Assembly: GCF_963678635.1 (NCBI RefSeq) | Contig: NC_087067.1 | Coordinates: forward strand, 60,996,594 to 61,056,593 | DNA length: 60,000 nucleotides | Reading direction: 5' to 3' | DNA from: Symsagittifera roscoffensis | Lineage: Eukaryota; Xenacoelomorpha; Acoela; Convolutidae | Shown: piece after piece, positions 21,072 to 31,270 of the stretch | Layout of the letters: each line of letters opens with the position of its first letter | How positions within the stretch are numbered: position 1 is the first letter of the stretch | Translations under genes and position numbers: made by a program | Notes under the pieces: generated by a model | What the model was told of the DNA's origin: nothing | What the model saw: only the letters and a program-made list of their open reading frames with translations | Database searches by the model: none

Positions 21072-21781
21072 AAACAAGGCATGAAAGCAATAGGCTTTAG
21101 CCTCGAGGACGAAGATGCGTCAGAAGTTGACCATGAGGATTTCATGAGAGGAGTGATTGCGAAATTTGGCCCGAAGTGTTTCTTTTGCAACTTGGAAAGT
21201 CATTTTAAATCAGATTGTCCGCAGTGAGTGAAGCGGCTCGCCTGTTGAGTGAAGCGGAGGCGCGCAGAAAAGACAAACCGCAAGAGCTGGCGACAAAGAA
21301 AATGCAAGCCGTAACTGAAGAGACACGTCAACCGGAACCAGTAACTGCGGCCGATGACTTCAAGATCGATTATAGGGCAGCCGCGAGGGATGCTCTAAAT
21401 AGAGTGCAGCAGGAACTGGTGACGAATGAGATCGAGCAAAAAGTGAAACTCGAACTGGAAAATGAGAAACTATAAGGGCAACTGAATACCTTCGAAGCAA
21501 CGGAGGTCGAAGAGACAAAGGCACCAATCAGTTTGAGCATGAAACTTAATGTGATCTCCGGTAAGAGGCTCGGCATGGTGCCGCAAGGAAGCAAGATACA
21601 GTCGATAATCTCGGTGGCTGGACACCAGGTAATCAGAAATCTGATTGAACCATCAGAGTTCACTTTGATGCATTTGGACACATATGCAGATTATCTGAGG
21701 CAGGTGGAGCCACGCACTCGAGTCGAGAGCTGTGCGAGCACTACTAACAACGGGTGGCCCTCGCATAAAGAAACTTCATAG
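21072..21781 (+). pseudogene. Second zinc knuckle and NC-protease linker (element P)
   Basis: Directly after the premature stop, the Gag frame continues with KQGMKAIGF, an acidic spacer and the second knuckle CFFCNLESHFKSDC (C-x2-C-x4-H-x4-C), then a deletion that removes the WDAVAD segment present in M. The linker continues at 21,215-21,475 (ALNRVQQELVTNEIEQ) and 21,533-21,781 (LKLNVISGKRLGMV; NLIEPSEFTLMHLDTYADYL), in different frames. Confidence 0.8.
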
Positions 21782-22418
21782 ACGCTACGTGGAAGTCTAT
21801 GGGCCGTATCAAGTGATGCTGAACGTAGATGGAATCATTATCTATACTAAAACTTATGTGACAACAGATAGTGACCAAATAGGACAGATCTATTTGGGGG
21901 AGGACGAACTCAAAAGCCGCAGGATAGGCCATGACGCTATGATGGAAAAAGACGCGGTACACATTGGATACGAAGCTGATGTGACAGCACATCTGCTCGA
22001 CACCAATGGCAAGAAAATCGGAAACACAGGGCTTCTAGACACAAGAGCGGTGGTGAGTGTGATGCCGATAAAAACTTGGGAAAGAATGGGCTTCACGAGA
22101 AAAGATCTAATTCCGACGAATCTCCAACTGGCCGCAGCCAATCGAGGAGCGATTTACGTAGCCGGAAGGACGCCGATAACAGTTCTCCGCATGGGAGGAC
22201 GAGATCTATGGATGAGCTTCCTGCTAGTAGAGAATTTAGACGACGCCGACCAATTCATCTTGGGCAGAGATTTTGTCAGGAATTTTGACGTGATGATTGA
22301 CTTGAACAATGGTCTGATACGGATTAGAAACCTGGACCGGAAGTATGTTAAGGAACCAAATAATAGGATAAAAACAGACGAAAACAAGGTGCCAATTTTT
22401 TTAGATAGAAAAGTATAA
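21732..22418 (+). pseudogene. Retropepsin-like protease with mutated active site (element P)
   Basis: Complete protease segment aligned with M. The active-site loop reads LLDTRAVVSVMPI: the Asp codon is 22,038-22,040 and the invariant Gly of DTG is Arg (AGA, 22,044-22,046), one base from GGA. The VSVMP strand lost in M is present here. The glycine-containing turn (IYVAGRTPI) and FILGRDFVRNFDVMIDL are intact. The Gly-to-Arg change should abolish activity. Confidence 0.88.
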
Positions 22419-22436
22419 CTACAGCCAGGACAAGCT

Positions 22437-23493
22437 GTGGTGGCAATTTTTAGAATGAGAAATTTGAATTCGTTAAGTGATAGTAAACAGGTTTGCTTAG
22501 TATCGAATCCGAATATTCAGGGTTCGGTAATTTTAGGCCGGAGCTGCTCGGTAACGCGAAACGGACTGTGTGTCAGTGTGTTATTGAACACACTGGACAC
22601 CACGGTTTCAATCCAGCGTGGAAAGAAGCTTGGTTATGCTTTGCCGATGAGGACCGACTATGAGGAGACAAAAAACTTGAAGAAACATAATGGGAAAGAC
22701 TGTTCTTATCATGCCACCAAAGATAAAATTTTAAAGAGGATTAATGAATTAAAATTTATTCATAAATTGTTCTCAATGAAATCCGAAACGGACGACGGCT
22801 TATCGAGCTGCTCGAATTTTCCGGAACGCCCCTCGTCATATGAACTAGAATCGGACAAACAAATTTTGCCAGAGATAGAACACTTAATAGGGAAAATAGG
22901 TGAGGGAGATTTCGAAAAATTGCGGGACGTTTTAAATCGGAACGCAGATGTATTTTCAAAACATAAGGCGGATATTGGTTGCTGTAACTTCGTCGAACAC
23001 GAAATTGAACCGGAAGAAGGCGCCGTTGCCCACAGAGAAGGCGCGAGACGAATGACGCCACACAAGTCGGAAGCGTGCCGGGCGGAAATCGAAATGCTGC
23101 TCGAACACGACATGATAGAACCGTCAAAATCGCCGTGGACATGCGGGGTGGTAAGGGCGAAAAGAAAGGGGGCAGCTAAGATTTTGTTGCGACTTTCGCT
23201 ATTTGAACGCGGTGACGATAAAAGATGCGTACCCGATACCGCGAATAGACGAGAGCCTCTCCAAACTTGGTGATGCCAAGTTCTTCACAACATTGGACTT
23301 GGGTTCGGCCTTCTGGCAAGTCCCTCTGCGGAAGAAGGATAGAGAGAAAACCGGATTCGCGTGCGAATTAGTGTTGTACCAGTGGAAGAGGATGCACTTC
23401 GGCTTGTGCAATGCAACGGCCACTTTTCAAAGACTGATAGCTCAGGCTTTGACCAGAGTGACCAAAAAGTACGGGAATCTCGTGATGTGTTAA
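22437..23493 (+). pseudogene. Protease-RT connector and RT fingers/palm (element P)
   Basis: First frame (to 23,273): connector (RMRNLNSLSDSKQVCLVSN, MKSETDDGLSSCSNFPERP), ADVFSKHKADIGCC, then HREGARRMTPHK and EMLLEHDMIEPSKSPW. A shift near 23,175-23,205 follows, and the second frame gives the motif A catalytic Asp in TLDLGSAFWQVPL and FGLCNATATFQR. It ends with TAA at 23,491-23,493, which replaces the Tyr of the YVDD box. Confidence 0.9.
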
Positions 23494-23898
23494 GTGGATG
23501 ACATAGTCATAGCGACACCGACCCTGGAAGACCACATTGATCGGCTCGTTGAGGTCTTTGGATGCATGAAAAGAGCAGGCTTGAAATGCAAACCATCGAA
23601 ATGTGAAATCCTTAGGGAGTCGATTAAGTACCTGGGAAGAATGGTGGACAGGCATGGTGTGAGGCCGGACCCGGAAGCAGTAGAGGTTGTGTTGACATGG
23701 AAGGCTCCAAGAACGGACACACAGCTAATGAGCTTCCTAGGGTTTGCCAATTATTACCGTGAATTCATCAAAGGATATGCAGACAAGGTGTATCCGATGC
23801 AGAGGTTGATGCGCAACAAAGGAAAGAAGTTAGAATGGAACGATGAAGCACAGGTTGCTTTCGAGAACATAAAGCGGGAACTGCTTTCGAGAATATAA
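23494..23898 (+). pseudogene. RT palm/thumb after the interrupted YxDD box (element P)
   Basis: Begins VDDIVIATP straight after the TAA that replaces Tyr. It contains the thumb (KPSKCEILRESIKYLGRMVD) and, unlike M, the intact FLGFANYYREFIKGYADKVY block. A tandem duplication of about 24 bases at 23,868-23,917 (TTTCGAGAA-ATAAAGCGGGAA twice) adds a stop before RNase H. Confidence 0.9.
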
Positions 23899-23919
23899 AG
23901 CGGGAACGGCGAAGCGCCA

Positions 23920-24408
23920 GTGCTAGGCATGCCTACAGAAAACGGCATGTATGTTCTTGACACAGACGCGTCGGTAGTAGCCATCTCAGGAATATTGGAT
24001 CAGGAGCAAGAATTGAACGGAGTAACGGTTCTCCGTCCCATTGCATATGGCAGCAAGGTCTTGAGTGACACTGAGATGAAATATGGTGCACCAAAAGCAG
24101 AAATGTTTGCAGTAGTCACTTTCGTGGAAAAGTACCGTGCATACTTGGGAAGCGCTCCCTTCAAGTTACGCGTGGACAACAGAGCGTTATCCTGGTTGAG
24201 GACCTACTCGATGGTTGAAGACCTACGGAGTTATATTGGTAGATGGATAGTAAGATTGGATGGCTACCACATGATAATCGAGCACAGGATGCGTGATAAA
24301 CACCAGAATGCTGACAGCCTCAGTAAGAAAACTGAGTTCTATGAAAGATCGGAACAGAAGCAAGCCAATCAAGCAGAAATAAAGGAAGGATTCTCGTTTC
24401 TGGACTAA
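23920..24408 (+). pseudogene. RNase H domain (element P)
   Basis: Ty3-type RNase H with acidic residues in LDTDASVVA, APKAEMFAV, LRVDNRALSWL and DKHQNADSLSK. It reads open for 162 codons and stops at 24,406-24,408, near the start of the linker. It would degrade the RNA strand of the RNA:DNA hybrid. Confidence 0.88.
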
Positions 24409-25326
24409 AAAACTTATGAAGCGCTTCCCTTGACGAGATGGTTGGATAAGTCTGGACATCCAATTACAGGGCATCCTGATTTACCTGTCGAGAAGGCAGC
24501 CGAGATAAAAAATCCTATCCTGAAAGGACCCGATGCCCTTGGATCTGTTGCTGCGCTCATACCTGGTCCAGCAGGAACTCTCTCGCATGAACATAAACAG
24601 CCTCTCATTTCTGGTCAAAATGATGCAGGTAACACCGCAAGTGATGCGGATGCTCGGTGGGTTGTTAGAGAGAGAAGTGAACAGAGATGACCCCGAGTGG
24701 GCAGCAGCCATGGCATCACTGACAGTCAGTGATAAGGTGAAGATCATGCCGTCAATACGACAACACAGAGACAACGAGAGGGATTGTAGGTCAATAGTTC
24801 AGCAATTAGTATCCTCAATACCCCAAGAGGTCTTAATAAATACTTCATACGGTCGGAGAGAACAGGGTAACGATACGCGAAAGAAAACCGTTACCTTTGA
24901 GGATCACGATGGAGAAAATGAGAAGGTTGAACGAAAACTGGAGCAAGATTGATTGTCCGGGGAGACAAATAGTGAGAAAAGCCGGCGAGTTCGAGATCAA
25001 CACCCGGGACAAGGAAGTTTGTCCGGGGAGTCTGAGATAGATGAAAAAGTTCCTGACAAGAGACAGGACCTGGGGAACAAAGTTTTGTCCGGGGAGATCA
25101 GATGGATGCGAAGAAGGCACGGACATGATCTGGAGGAGGGTGCAGACTCCATCACAGACTCTTCAAAAGATGACAATTCCAGGAACTCAGGAATTGACAC
25201 ATACTCAGACAGGAACTCGAGCTCGGGATCAGAACTGTCAGAACTAGCGATCCACACACTGCTAGTGGAAACTCGTGCAAGGGATCTGGATAGAGAAGTG
25301 TACCAGGACCCTGAAAGTGATCGCTA
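24409..25326 (+). pseudogene. Long RNase H-integrase linker with LSGE repeats (element P)
   Basis: Matches the linker of M: TRWLDKSGHPI, a helical part (LQQELSRMNINSL-like; ERDCRSIVQQLVSSIP), then an acidic part in which TTGTCCGGGGAG recurs at 24,953, 25,019 and 25,084, encoding LSGE(T/S/I). It ends SELAIHTLLVETRARDLDRE. Frames shift near 24,540 and a stop at 24,950-24,952 precedes the repeats. The function of this 300-residue insert is unknown. Confidence 0.7.
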
Positions 25327-25659
25327 ACTCATACCAAGCGAAAGAGTCGTTGACAACACAGCGGATGACTTGGAAACGATAGCGGTATCGAAGCGGTCGA
25401 TAAGTCTGTTGCCGCAAAAAGAGGTAGTCAGGAGCCGTTGGCGAAGATTTGGTGCGTTAAGATGGAAATAGACACACACCAACCCAATGAGATGAATAGT
25501 CAGATGAGGGTCATGAAGACATACTTGAGGGCGAGATACAGACTCTCGGACCTACTAAGGGCGCAGAGAAATGACCGCATGACAAGCAACCTGAAAAGGT
25601 GGATAGAAATGGTGCACCAGACAAAGGTGATCTGGAAGAAGACAGTTAGCGTATCCTGA
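25327..25659 (+). pseudogene. Pre-integrase segment (element P)
   Basis: Homologous to 4,700-4,963 of M but longer: VDNTADDLETIAVSKR-like start, MNSQMRVMKTYLRARYRLSD, LLRAQRNDRMTSNLKRWIE. No named domain. A frame change near 25,440 and a stop at 25,657-25,659 break it. Confidence 0.6.
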
Positions 25660-25670
25660 GACAGTACTTC

Positions 25671-25985
25671 ATGCAAAAGGAAGGGAGGTTATATTTGAAC
25701 AAGAACGGGATTGTGGCTTGCAAGAGAAGAGAAGAAGACAAATTCCTATACGGGTATAACGCGATAGTGTTGCCGCAACTCTATCAGACAGAACTATTAT
25801 TCAGGTCGCATGATCAGATGGGCCATCAGGGGATCGACAAAGTGTATCAGAGGATCCTGAAGCGCTTTGAGTGGCCTCGAATGAAAAAGGCATGTGAGAA
25901 GTGGGTAACAGCGTGCCTGTCATGCCAACAGGTCAAGGATCCAAGGAAATTGCGATTTCCTTTACAATCGATCGAAGTCGTCTGA
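25671..25985 (+). pseudogene. Integrase HHCC zinc-binding domain (element P)
   Basis: Complete finger: SHDQMGHQGIDKVYQRILKR supplies the His pair and KWVTACLSCQQVKD the CxxC pair, as in gypsy integrases. The preceding YLNKNGIVACKRR and YNAIVLPQLYQTELLF blocks are intact. Ends at a stop (25,983-25,985) just before the catalytic core. Confidence 0.88.
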
Positions 25986-25995
25986 ATTCAACGAG

Positions 25996-26526
25996 GTGGT
26001 GCAGATAGATCACCAAAAGATATGCATGACAGACAGCGGTTATAACCAAGTCCTGGTCATGATAGATCACTTCACGAAGTATGCAGAGGCCGTGCCCTGC
26101 ATAACTGCCTCGGCGGAAGAGACATGCGACCACCTGATCAATACGTGGATAGCGAGACATGGTTGTCCGATGACGTTTCAATCGGATAATGGAGAGCTTA
26201 CCAAAGAGCTTATGAGACGCTCACAGTTTGCTCAAGCTTACTCCACGACATACCACCCCCAGACGAATGGCTTAGTGGAAAGACAAAATAGAACGTTAGT
26301 GTCGATGCTGAGGGTATATTGTTCCAGGTACATGACCGATTGGGACAGATACCTTCCACATGTGATGGGAGCCTATAGTAGCACGCAACACTCCACCACA
26401 GGAGTTAGTCCACACATGATGCTAAATGGACCCGAGAAGTCTTTACCCTTAACATTTTTCTACCCAGAGTATGAGGGAAAGAAAACGTCTCCACAGGTCT
26501 ACGTGAGGGATGTGATCAGACGTTAA
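25996..26526 (+). pseudogene. Integrase catalytic core (element P)
   Basis: All three catalytic residues are present: Asp in VQIDHQKI (codon 26,008-26,010), Asp in FQSDNGEL (26,185-26,187) and Glu in NGLVERQN (26,278-26,280). Five residues (the KAFVGD region) are deleted between the second Asp and Glu, so the D-35-E spacing is short. This core therefore fails in a different way from M, where the Glu is a stop. Ends with a TAA at 26,524-26,526. Confidence 0.9.
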
Positions 26527-27610
26527 CAGGAGTTGAACGATTTGTGTAGACGAAATAATCAGCAAGCACAGGCAAGGCAGAGGAAAAAATTCGACAAGAA
26601 AGCAGCTGGTGCAAAAACTTACTCGGTGGGAGACTACGTATGGGTATTTCAGAACGTTATACCACCGAGAGGAACGAAAGAGCTCCTAAAAAGGGGACCA
26701 GGAGGGACGCGTATATAGACTGAGTACTGGCCGAGCCGCCTACTATGAGAACATTAAGCCACACAATCCATCGACAGAAGACTGGTGTATACCGGCAGAC
26801 ATGGAAGAAGGGGATTATCTAATGATGGATCCTGCTTGTGAGGTCAACGCGAAGGGCACCAGGGAGAAGAACGATGGAAACGAAGTCGTAGAGAAAGGAA
26901 CAAATACACCACTGGACCTGGAGCTAAATGAGGTGATCGAAGCAGATGATGAAACCTTACCCTACGCAGAAGAGGATTAGCAGGATCCCGAACAGATGGA
27001 GGTTCCCAAGCATTTGGAACCAGATTTTCCGTTCACGATACAGACTCGACAGAACGCCGAGACAAGGCCTAAAAAGAAATATAACCCTTACGGTGACGAT
27101 TTTGTAGTAGACAGAATAGATCTGAAAAAGATAGTGGAAGAAGTGGTGGGTCTAGAAGGCATAACAGTGTCACGAGACATCGACATAGTAGATGATCACG
27201 ACCAGGAATGGATCGAGGACCGGTCGAAACCCGAAGTAGAATTCGATGACGAGCAACTGGAGTACTACGAAAAAGATCTCACAAATCTGCGAGTCTTGGA
27301 GTGGCTGAACGAAATGACATCAGACCCTAAAGAGACCAGTGTCACGATTCAAGACGTAGATCGTGAAAGCATGAAATACATCAAGACCAAACGAGATGAT
27401 CCTTCCTGGGCTGCCCAGGAAGGGCAACTACTCATTCCGGCTTCTAACCTCGACTTGCTATCCGGTATGCGATCGACGGGAACGTCGATGGATATTTTTG
27501 TCCGGGGAGTGGGGGTAGGACTTACCCACACTGAAAACTTGATAATAGAAAAAATTAAGAATAGCAAGAGAAACAGGAAACTTAGAAGAAGAAACAGGGC
27601 AGGAACCTAA
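26527..27610 (+). pseudogene. Integrase C-terminal domain and pol tail (element P)
   Basis: Basic helix (QARQRKKFDKKAAG), SVGDYVWVFQNVIPPRG, then a deletion of about 40 bases in the GPY/F module (ends RGPGGTRI) with a shift; YRLSTGRAA-YYENIKPH continues in another frame. A TAG at 26,978-26,980 splits the acidic tail. The last frame (26,996-27,610) holds KKYNPYGDDFVVDRIDL, LRVLEWLNEMTSDPKET and the conserved VRGVGVGLTHTENLI, and overlaps the macro-like frame by about 60 bases. Confidence 0.82.
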
Positions 27611-28121
27611 GAAACCTGAACTAGGGAGGGTAGTTGAGTCATATTTTAACTTACCAAATGAGTATTCAAGTAACAAAATATTAACAGACAATGATTTCAT
27701 ACTCACAAATAGAACATGTGCGATAGCAATCACAGCAGACATGAGTTTTAGGACAGCGTTAGTGGCAGATTTTAAGAGAGATTACAAAAACGTGGAATTT
27801 TTTTGGAAGCAAAGACCAGGAGTAGTGGGCGTAGCAGCCTTACCTCCGGCGGCGTCACAGATACCGGGAAAATACATAAGCTTCTTGGTGACGAGGGCGA
27901 CGGAGAAGGAGCACGTGGACCCAGAGAACCTAGTCCTGTCCTTGACGAGGTTGAGAGACTTCCTCGTGGAAATGGACGTGAAGGAGCTCTCGCTTCCAAT
28001 GTACGATCCAAACAGAGGACGACTGCATCCTCAGGAATTGTACGCGTTTGTACACGTGATAGTCTCTGATACTAATATACAAGTATTTTTACATAAGAAA
28101 TATTACTTAAGTATAGGCTGA
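27549..28121 (+). CDS. Macro-domain-like ORF of element P
   Basis: The frame is open for 190 codons, from just after a TAG (27,546-27,548) inside the end of pol; the first ATG is at 27,741, already inside the domain. Blocks: ESYFNLPNEYSSNKILTDND, TCAIAITADMSFRTALVADF, ALPPAASQIPGKYISFLVTR, PENLVLSLTRLRDFLVEMDV, LSLPMYDPNRGRL, SDTNIQVFLHKKYYL. The order fits the macro fold, TARG1-like, which binds ADP-ribose or O-acetyl-ADP-ribose; the catalytic GxGxD loop is replaced by DPNRG. It is the best preserved ORF of P, with no stop. It lies +1 relative to pol, so it might be made by frameshifting, re-initiation or splicing. The family assignment is from motif order only. Confidence 0.62.
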   Translation, partial: KKLRIARETGNLEEETGQEPKKPELGRVVESYFNLPNEYSSNKILTDNDFILTNRTCAIAITADMSFRTALVADFKRDYKNVEFFWKQRPGVVGVAALPPAASQIPGKYISFLVTRATEKEHVDPENLVLSLTRLRDFLVEMDVKELSLPMYDPNRGRLHPQELYAFVHVIVSDTNIQVFLHKKYYLSIG

Positions 28122-28490
28122 GTGACGTGCAAGAGGGTGTTAGGCTAAAGACTAAGTTGTGTGATGTGTGTGTTATGTTATGTTATTAAGTTCTTGGGTA
28201 AGAAGGGGTTAGTGACCTTGAACAACTGAATGATGATCTTAGGAATAGATCCAAATTTTGGACTGTCGAATCTTAGGTCGAATTCCAAGATTTTAGAGAC
28301 CGATTGATATTAATTAATTTTAGGATAAGAATCTTTTTATCTGACTGTTTTTAAATGAATTTAAACAAGAAGTTAAGGCGAAACTGACAATTGTGAAATT
28401 CGTGACCTCTTTTCTAGATCCTGATTGATCATTTAATTGCTCACATGAGTCAAACCTTGGAATCAAATCAAATCGAACTTGAAGAACAGA
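28122..28490 (+). other. Spacer between macro-like and SGNH ORFs (element P)
   Basis: AT-rich, no supported ORF, about 370 bases; counterpart of 1,648-2,114 in M. No clear splice or promoter signal could be assigned by eye. Confidence 0.45.
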
Positions 28491-30939
28491 ATGGATAATT
28501 TCAATTTGGATGAATTAATGGACCTGGCAGAAGCATATTTAGTACCGATGGTAGATGCGATCTATCGTCGGCTAATGGAACGAGGCTTCGCTCTGGAGGA
28601 CCCAGAGGTAGTCATGTTGCTGACCGCCCTGATCAACATCTTGGGGCACGACAACCGTGGGGACTGCCCCACGGAAGTCCTGTTGATGGCAGCATATGGA
28701 GAAAGAGGAGTACTAGACCGCCCGAACATGAGAGTGATGAGGTGGAGAAACGGGCTCTCTCAGGGAGTGACTTGGCGAATGAGCCTGGATTGGGAATTTC
28801 TAGGACTTACCAACCAGGTGAGATGCCAATGCCCTCTAAGCCTAAACCTGGGCTGACGAGAATGCATCGGGAGATGAACAGCGAGGCGACCTCGTCTGGT
28901 TCACCACTGAGAGCAGCTGTGCCACCAAAGAGGGCAAAAGTAGAACAAGGGGTTCAGACGAACCGAACCAGGCAAAACCTGTTTGGAGTAGAAGACGAGC
29001 TGGAAAGGACGAGAAGGGAGCTGGATGAGATGACAAAGACCATGCTCAGTACGGAGGAAGATAGGGACATGTGGAAGATATTGTTCGAAGACTGCAGCAA
29101 AAAGCAGAGCGAAGAGATTGAGCGCTTGAGGCGGGATTACAAAGAACGGATGGCGTTGACAACAGCCGTGGAGAAGGTGATACCTGCAAGGAGTGTTCCT
29201 CGTGGGCAGTCCCCGATGGAACTCTTGACGCCTCGAGAAATGAGTCAGACAACGGAAACACGACTCCCGACAGTAACAGGTCGAGTGACAATCCCGGACC
29301 CTAGTGACACCTTGGTTGATCCAGTCGTGGAACAAACGGTGAAGAGGCTGATAGAGACAGCTGGACGACTAGTCGCCAACAAGAATGCACAAGGTTCCGG
29401 TGTGACTGCACCCTATAGAACAATCGACGATGCGGGTAGAGTACGGCTCTCCCGAAGCGTGATGACCAGAGAGGGATGACCCGAAGCGTGATGACCCAAT
29501 GGGGAGTTCTAAGGTCCCAGAGAGAAGAATACGGAAGATGCCAGCGAAGAAAGTGTCTCGAGTAATAAACGTACAGAAGAATAATCAGTTGAGATATAAC
29601 TTCACGGGAATCCCAGAGACATATCCAAGAGCTTGCTTCAATCGAGCGACTTGGAACCCGGCAGTAAACCTACAGCAACCGCCACTGGGGACATCACATC
29701 TGATACTGGGAGACAGCTTAGTCAGAGTGCTCTCGAATTTGAGGACCTCTTGGGTCACCACGGTGATGGCCTTCGGAGGCGCGACAATAGCCCAGTTATA
29801 TAGGATGGTGGAACTAATGAATCCAGGGAGGATCCCCAATGTGATGATCCTGGTTGGAACGAATAACATCTCGAGAAGATCGGATGAGGAGGAAGCACTA
29901 TGGGAATCGATGATGGTGTGCTTGTTTACTACTCTCTGGCAGAAGTTCAACTGCGCGGTACTGACCGTTTGCACTGTGCCAAAGAATGCAAGGAGCTTGA
30001 CAGCAACAGGGAGAAGGCACAGCGAAGGAGTGGAACAATATCGTGAGGAATATCGCAAGTCGGAATACCGGAAGGATGATCCTCATGGACATCGAACATG
30101 AGTTGAGAGCTATGGATCAGACCAGGCTGACCACGGACGGCATCCACTTCGATAGTATAGAAGGACAGGCTTGGCTGAACAGAGTCTTCCAGGAGCGATT
30201 GGATGAGTTGGAAGTAGAACACTTTGACACAGGAGTGCTAAGGGAGGAAGGAGCATCGAAAGAAACGGTGATTACCACCTTTGTGCCTCCTAACCTGGAA
30301 ACACGCTTGGGGACGGTCCCGGCCATCACGCACTATAGACAGCAGAGCTCCAGCGAACCAGGTCAAAGAACAGACGTTCAGGATCGATTGGGAGAAGCGC
30401 CGGTGAGGAGGACCATTCATCCTAGGAGAAGACTAGGACCTGTCAACCCAATGGAAGATACAACTAGCACGTCTAGATCAGACACGAGATCGGAGACGAC
30501 AAGTACCAGTCGAGAGGAGAGACGCCCGGATAGAGGCTCGTTGATGTGGTTAAGGCCCATACCATCTCCCTGGCATGTGTACAAGGACGAACTGATGAAG
30601 CTGGATCTCCAGGGGGTGAGCTTCATCGAGGATGCCAGGAGGATGCTGAATGGAGCGAGGCTATCCGTTAGTAGACTGTACCCGATAACAGGCGTAGACT
30701 GGTTGATAGCCGCTGGCATAAACTTCAGCTCCACGACGGCCTTGAGATTTGCTGACCTAGAGGGACTGCCCTCTAATAACACAATGGGACCAGTGAACGC
30801 AAGACCATTGCAGGACGTGAGGTTGGATCATGATCAAGGGAATCGAGAAGAGAGACCGGGAAGATTTCTGACGACGAGGGCGCCGATTGGACAACATGTA
30901 AAGATGTTCAGACAGGTGACGACACCCCTAGTCATGTGA
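28491..30939 (+). pseudogene. Coiled-coil + SGNH hydrolase ORF of element P (full span, three frame breaks)
   Basis: ATG at 28,491 (MDNFNLDEL) chosen because M has the matching start. Domains: helical N-terminus (to about 28,760); PPKRAKVEQGVQTN; coiled coil (ELERTRRELDEMTKTML; SEEIERLRRDYKERM); SGNH core at 29,690-30,170; C-terminal region of about 260 residues with a Ser/Arg-rich spacer and a conserved-looking end (PSPWHVYKDELMKLDLQGVS). SGNH blocks: LILGDSLV (Ser codon 29,715-29,717), AFGGAT, LVGTNNIS (Asn 29,862-29,864), TTDGIHF (Asp 30,136-30,138, His 30,145-30,147). Shifts lie near 28,760, 29,480 (with a small tandem duplication of TCCCGAAGCGTGATGACC-like sequence) and 30,030. An esterase or acetylhydrolase is likely; the substrate is unknown. 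Confidence 0.8.
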
Positions 30940-31270
30940 AAGAAAGAACATACCCGAAACAAGTGAGTCGAAACAAGTGTTAGAAAGACCACCAAAAGAA
31001 CTGGCTTTGGTAGAGACGGTTAAAAGCATGTAAAGCTCTGTTTAGACGTTGACCAGTCGTCCTAGGACCTTGCTTTTTTTCCGTCGATATGTTTCTTCCG
31101 GGCGAATGTTACACATTAAAAATGATCAGTGACTCATTAGCACAACAAAATGAATCATTGCAGTGAAACCCTATTTGCTTGATATTATATGCAAAAATTC
31201 AATACTGCAGTAACTTTTGTGACATTCGACCAGAATGAACAAAAATACAGATTCAGCGATTTTGAATTCT
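30940..31270 (+). repeat. Tail of element P internal region with LTR fragments
   Basis: 30,978-31,112 (from TTAGAAAGACCACCAAAAG to GGGCGAATGTTACA) repeats the LTR block at 16,383-16,515 and 32,270-32,407. 31,218-31,240 repeats TGTGACATTCGACCAGAATG. The 3' end is thus a mosaic of LTR pieces before the LTR proper. Confidence 0.6.
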
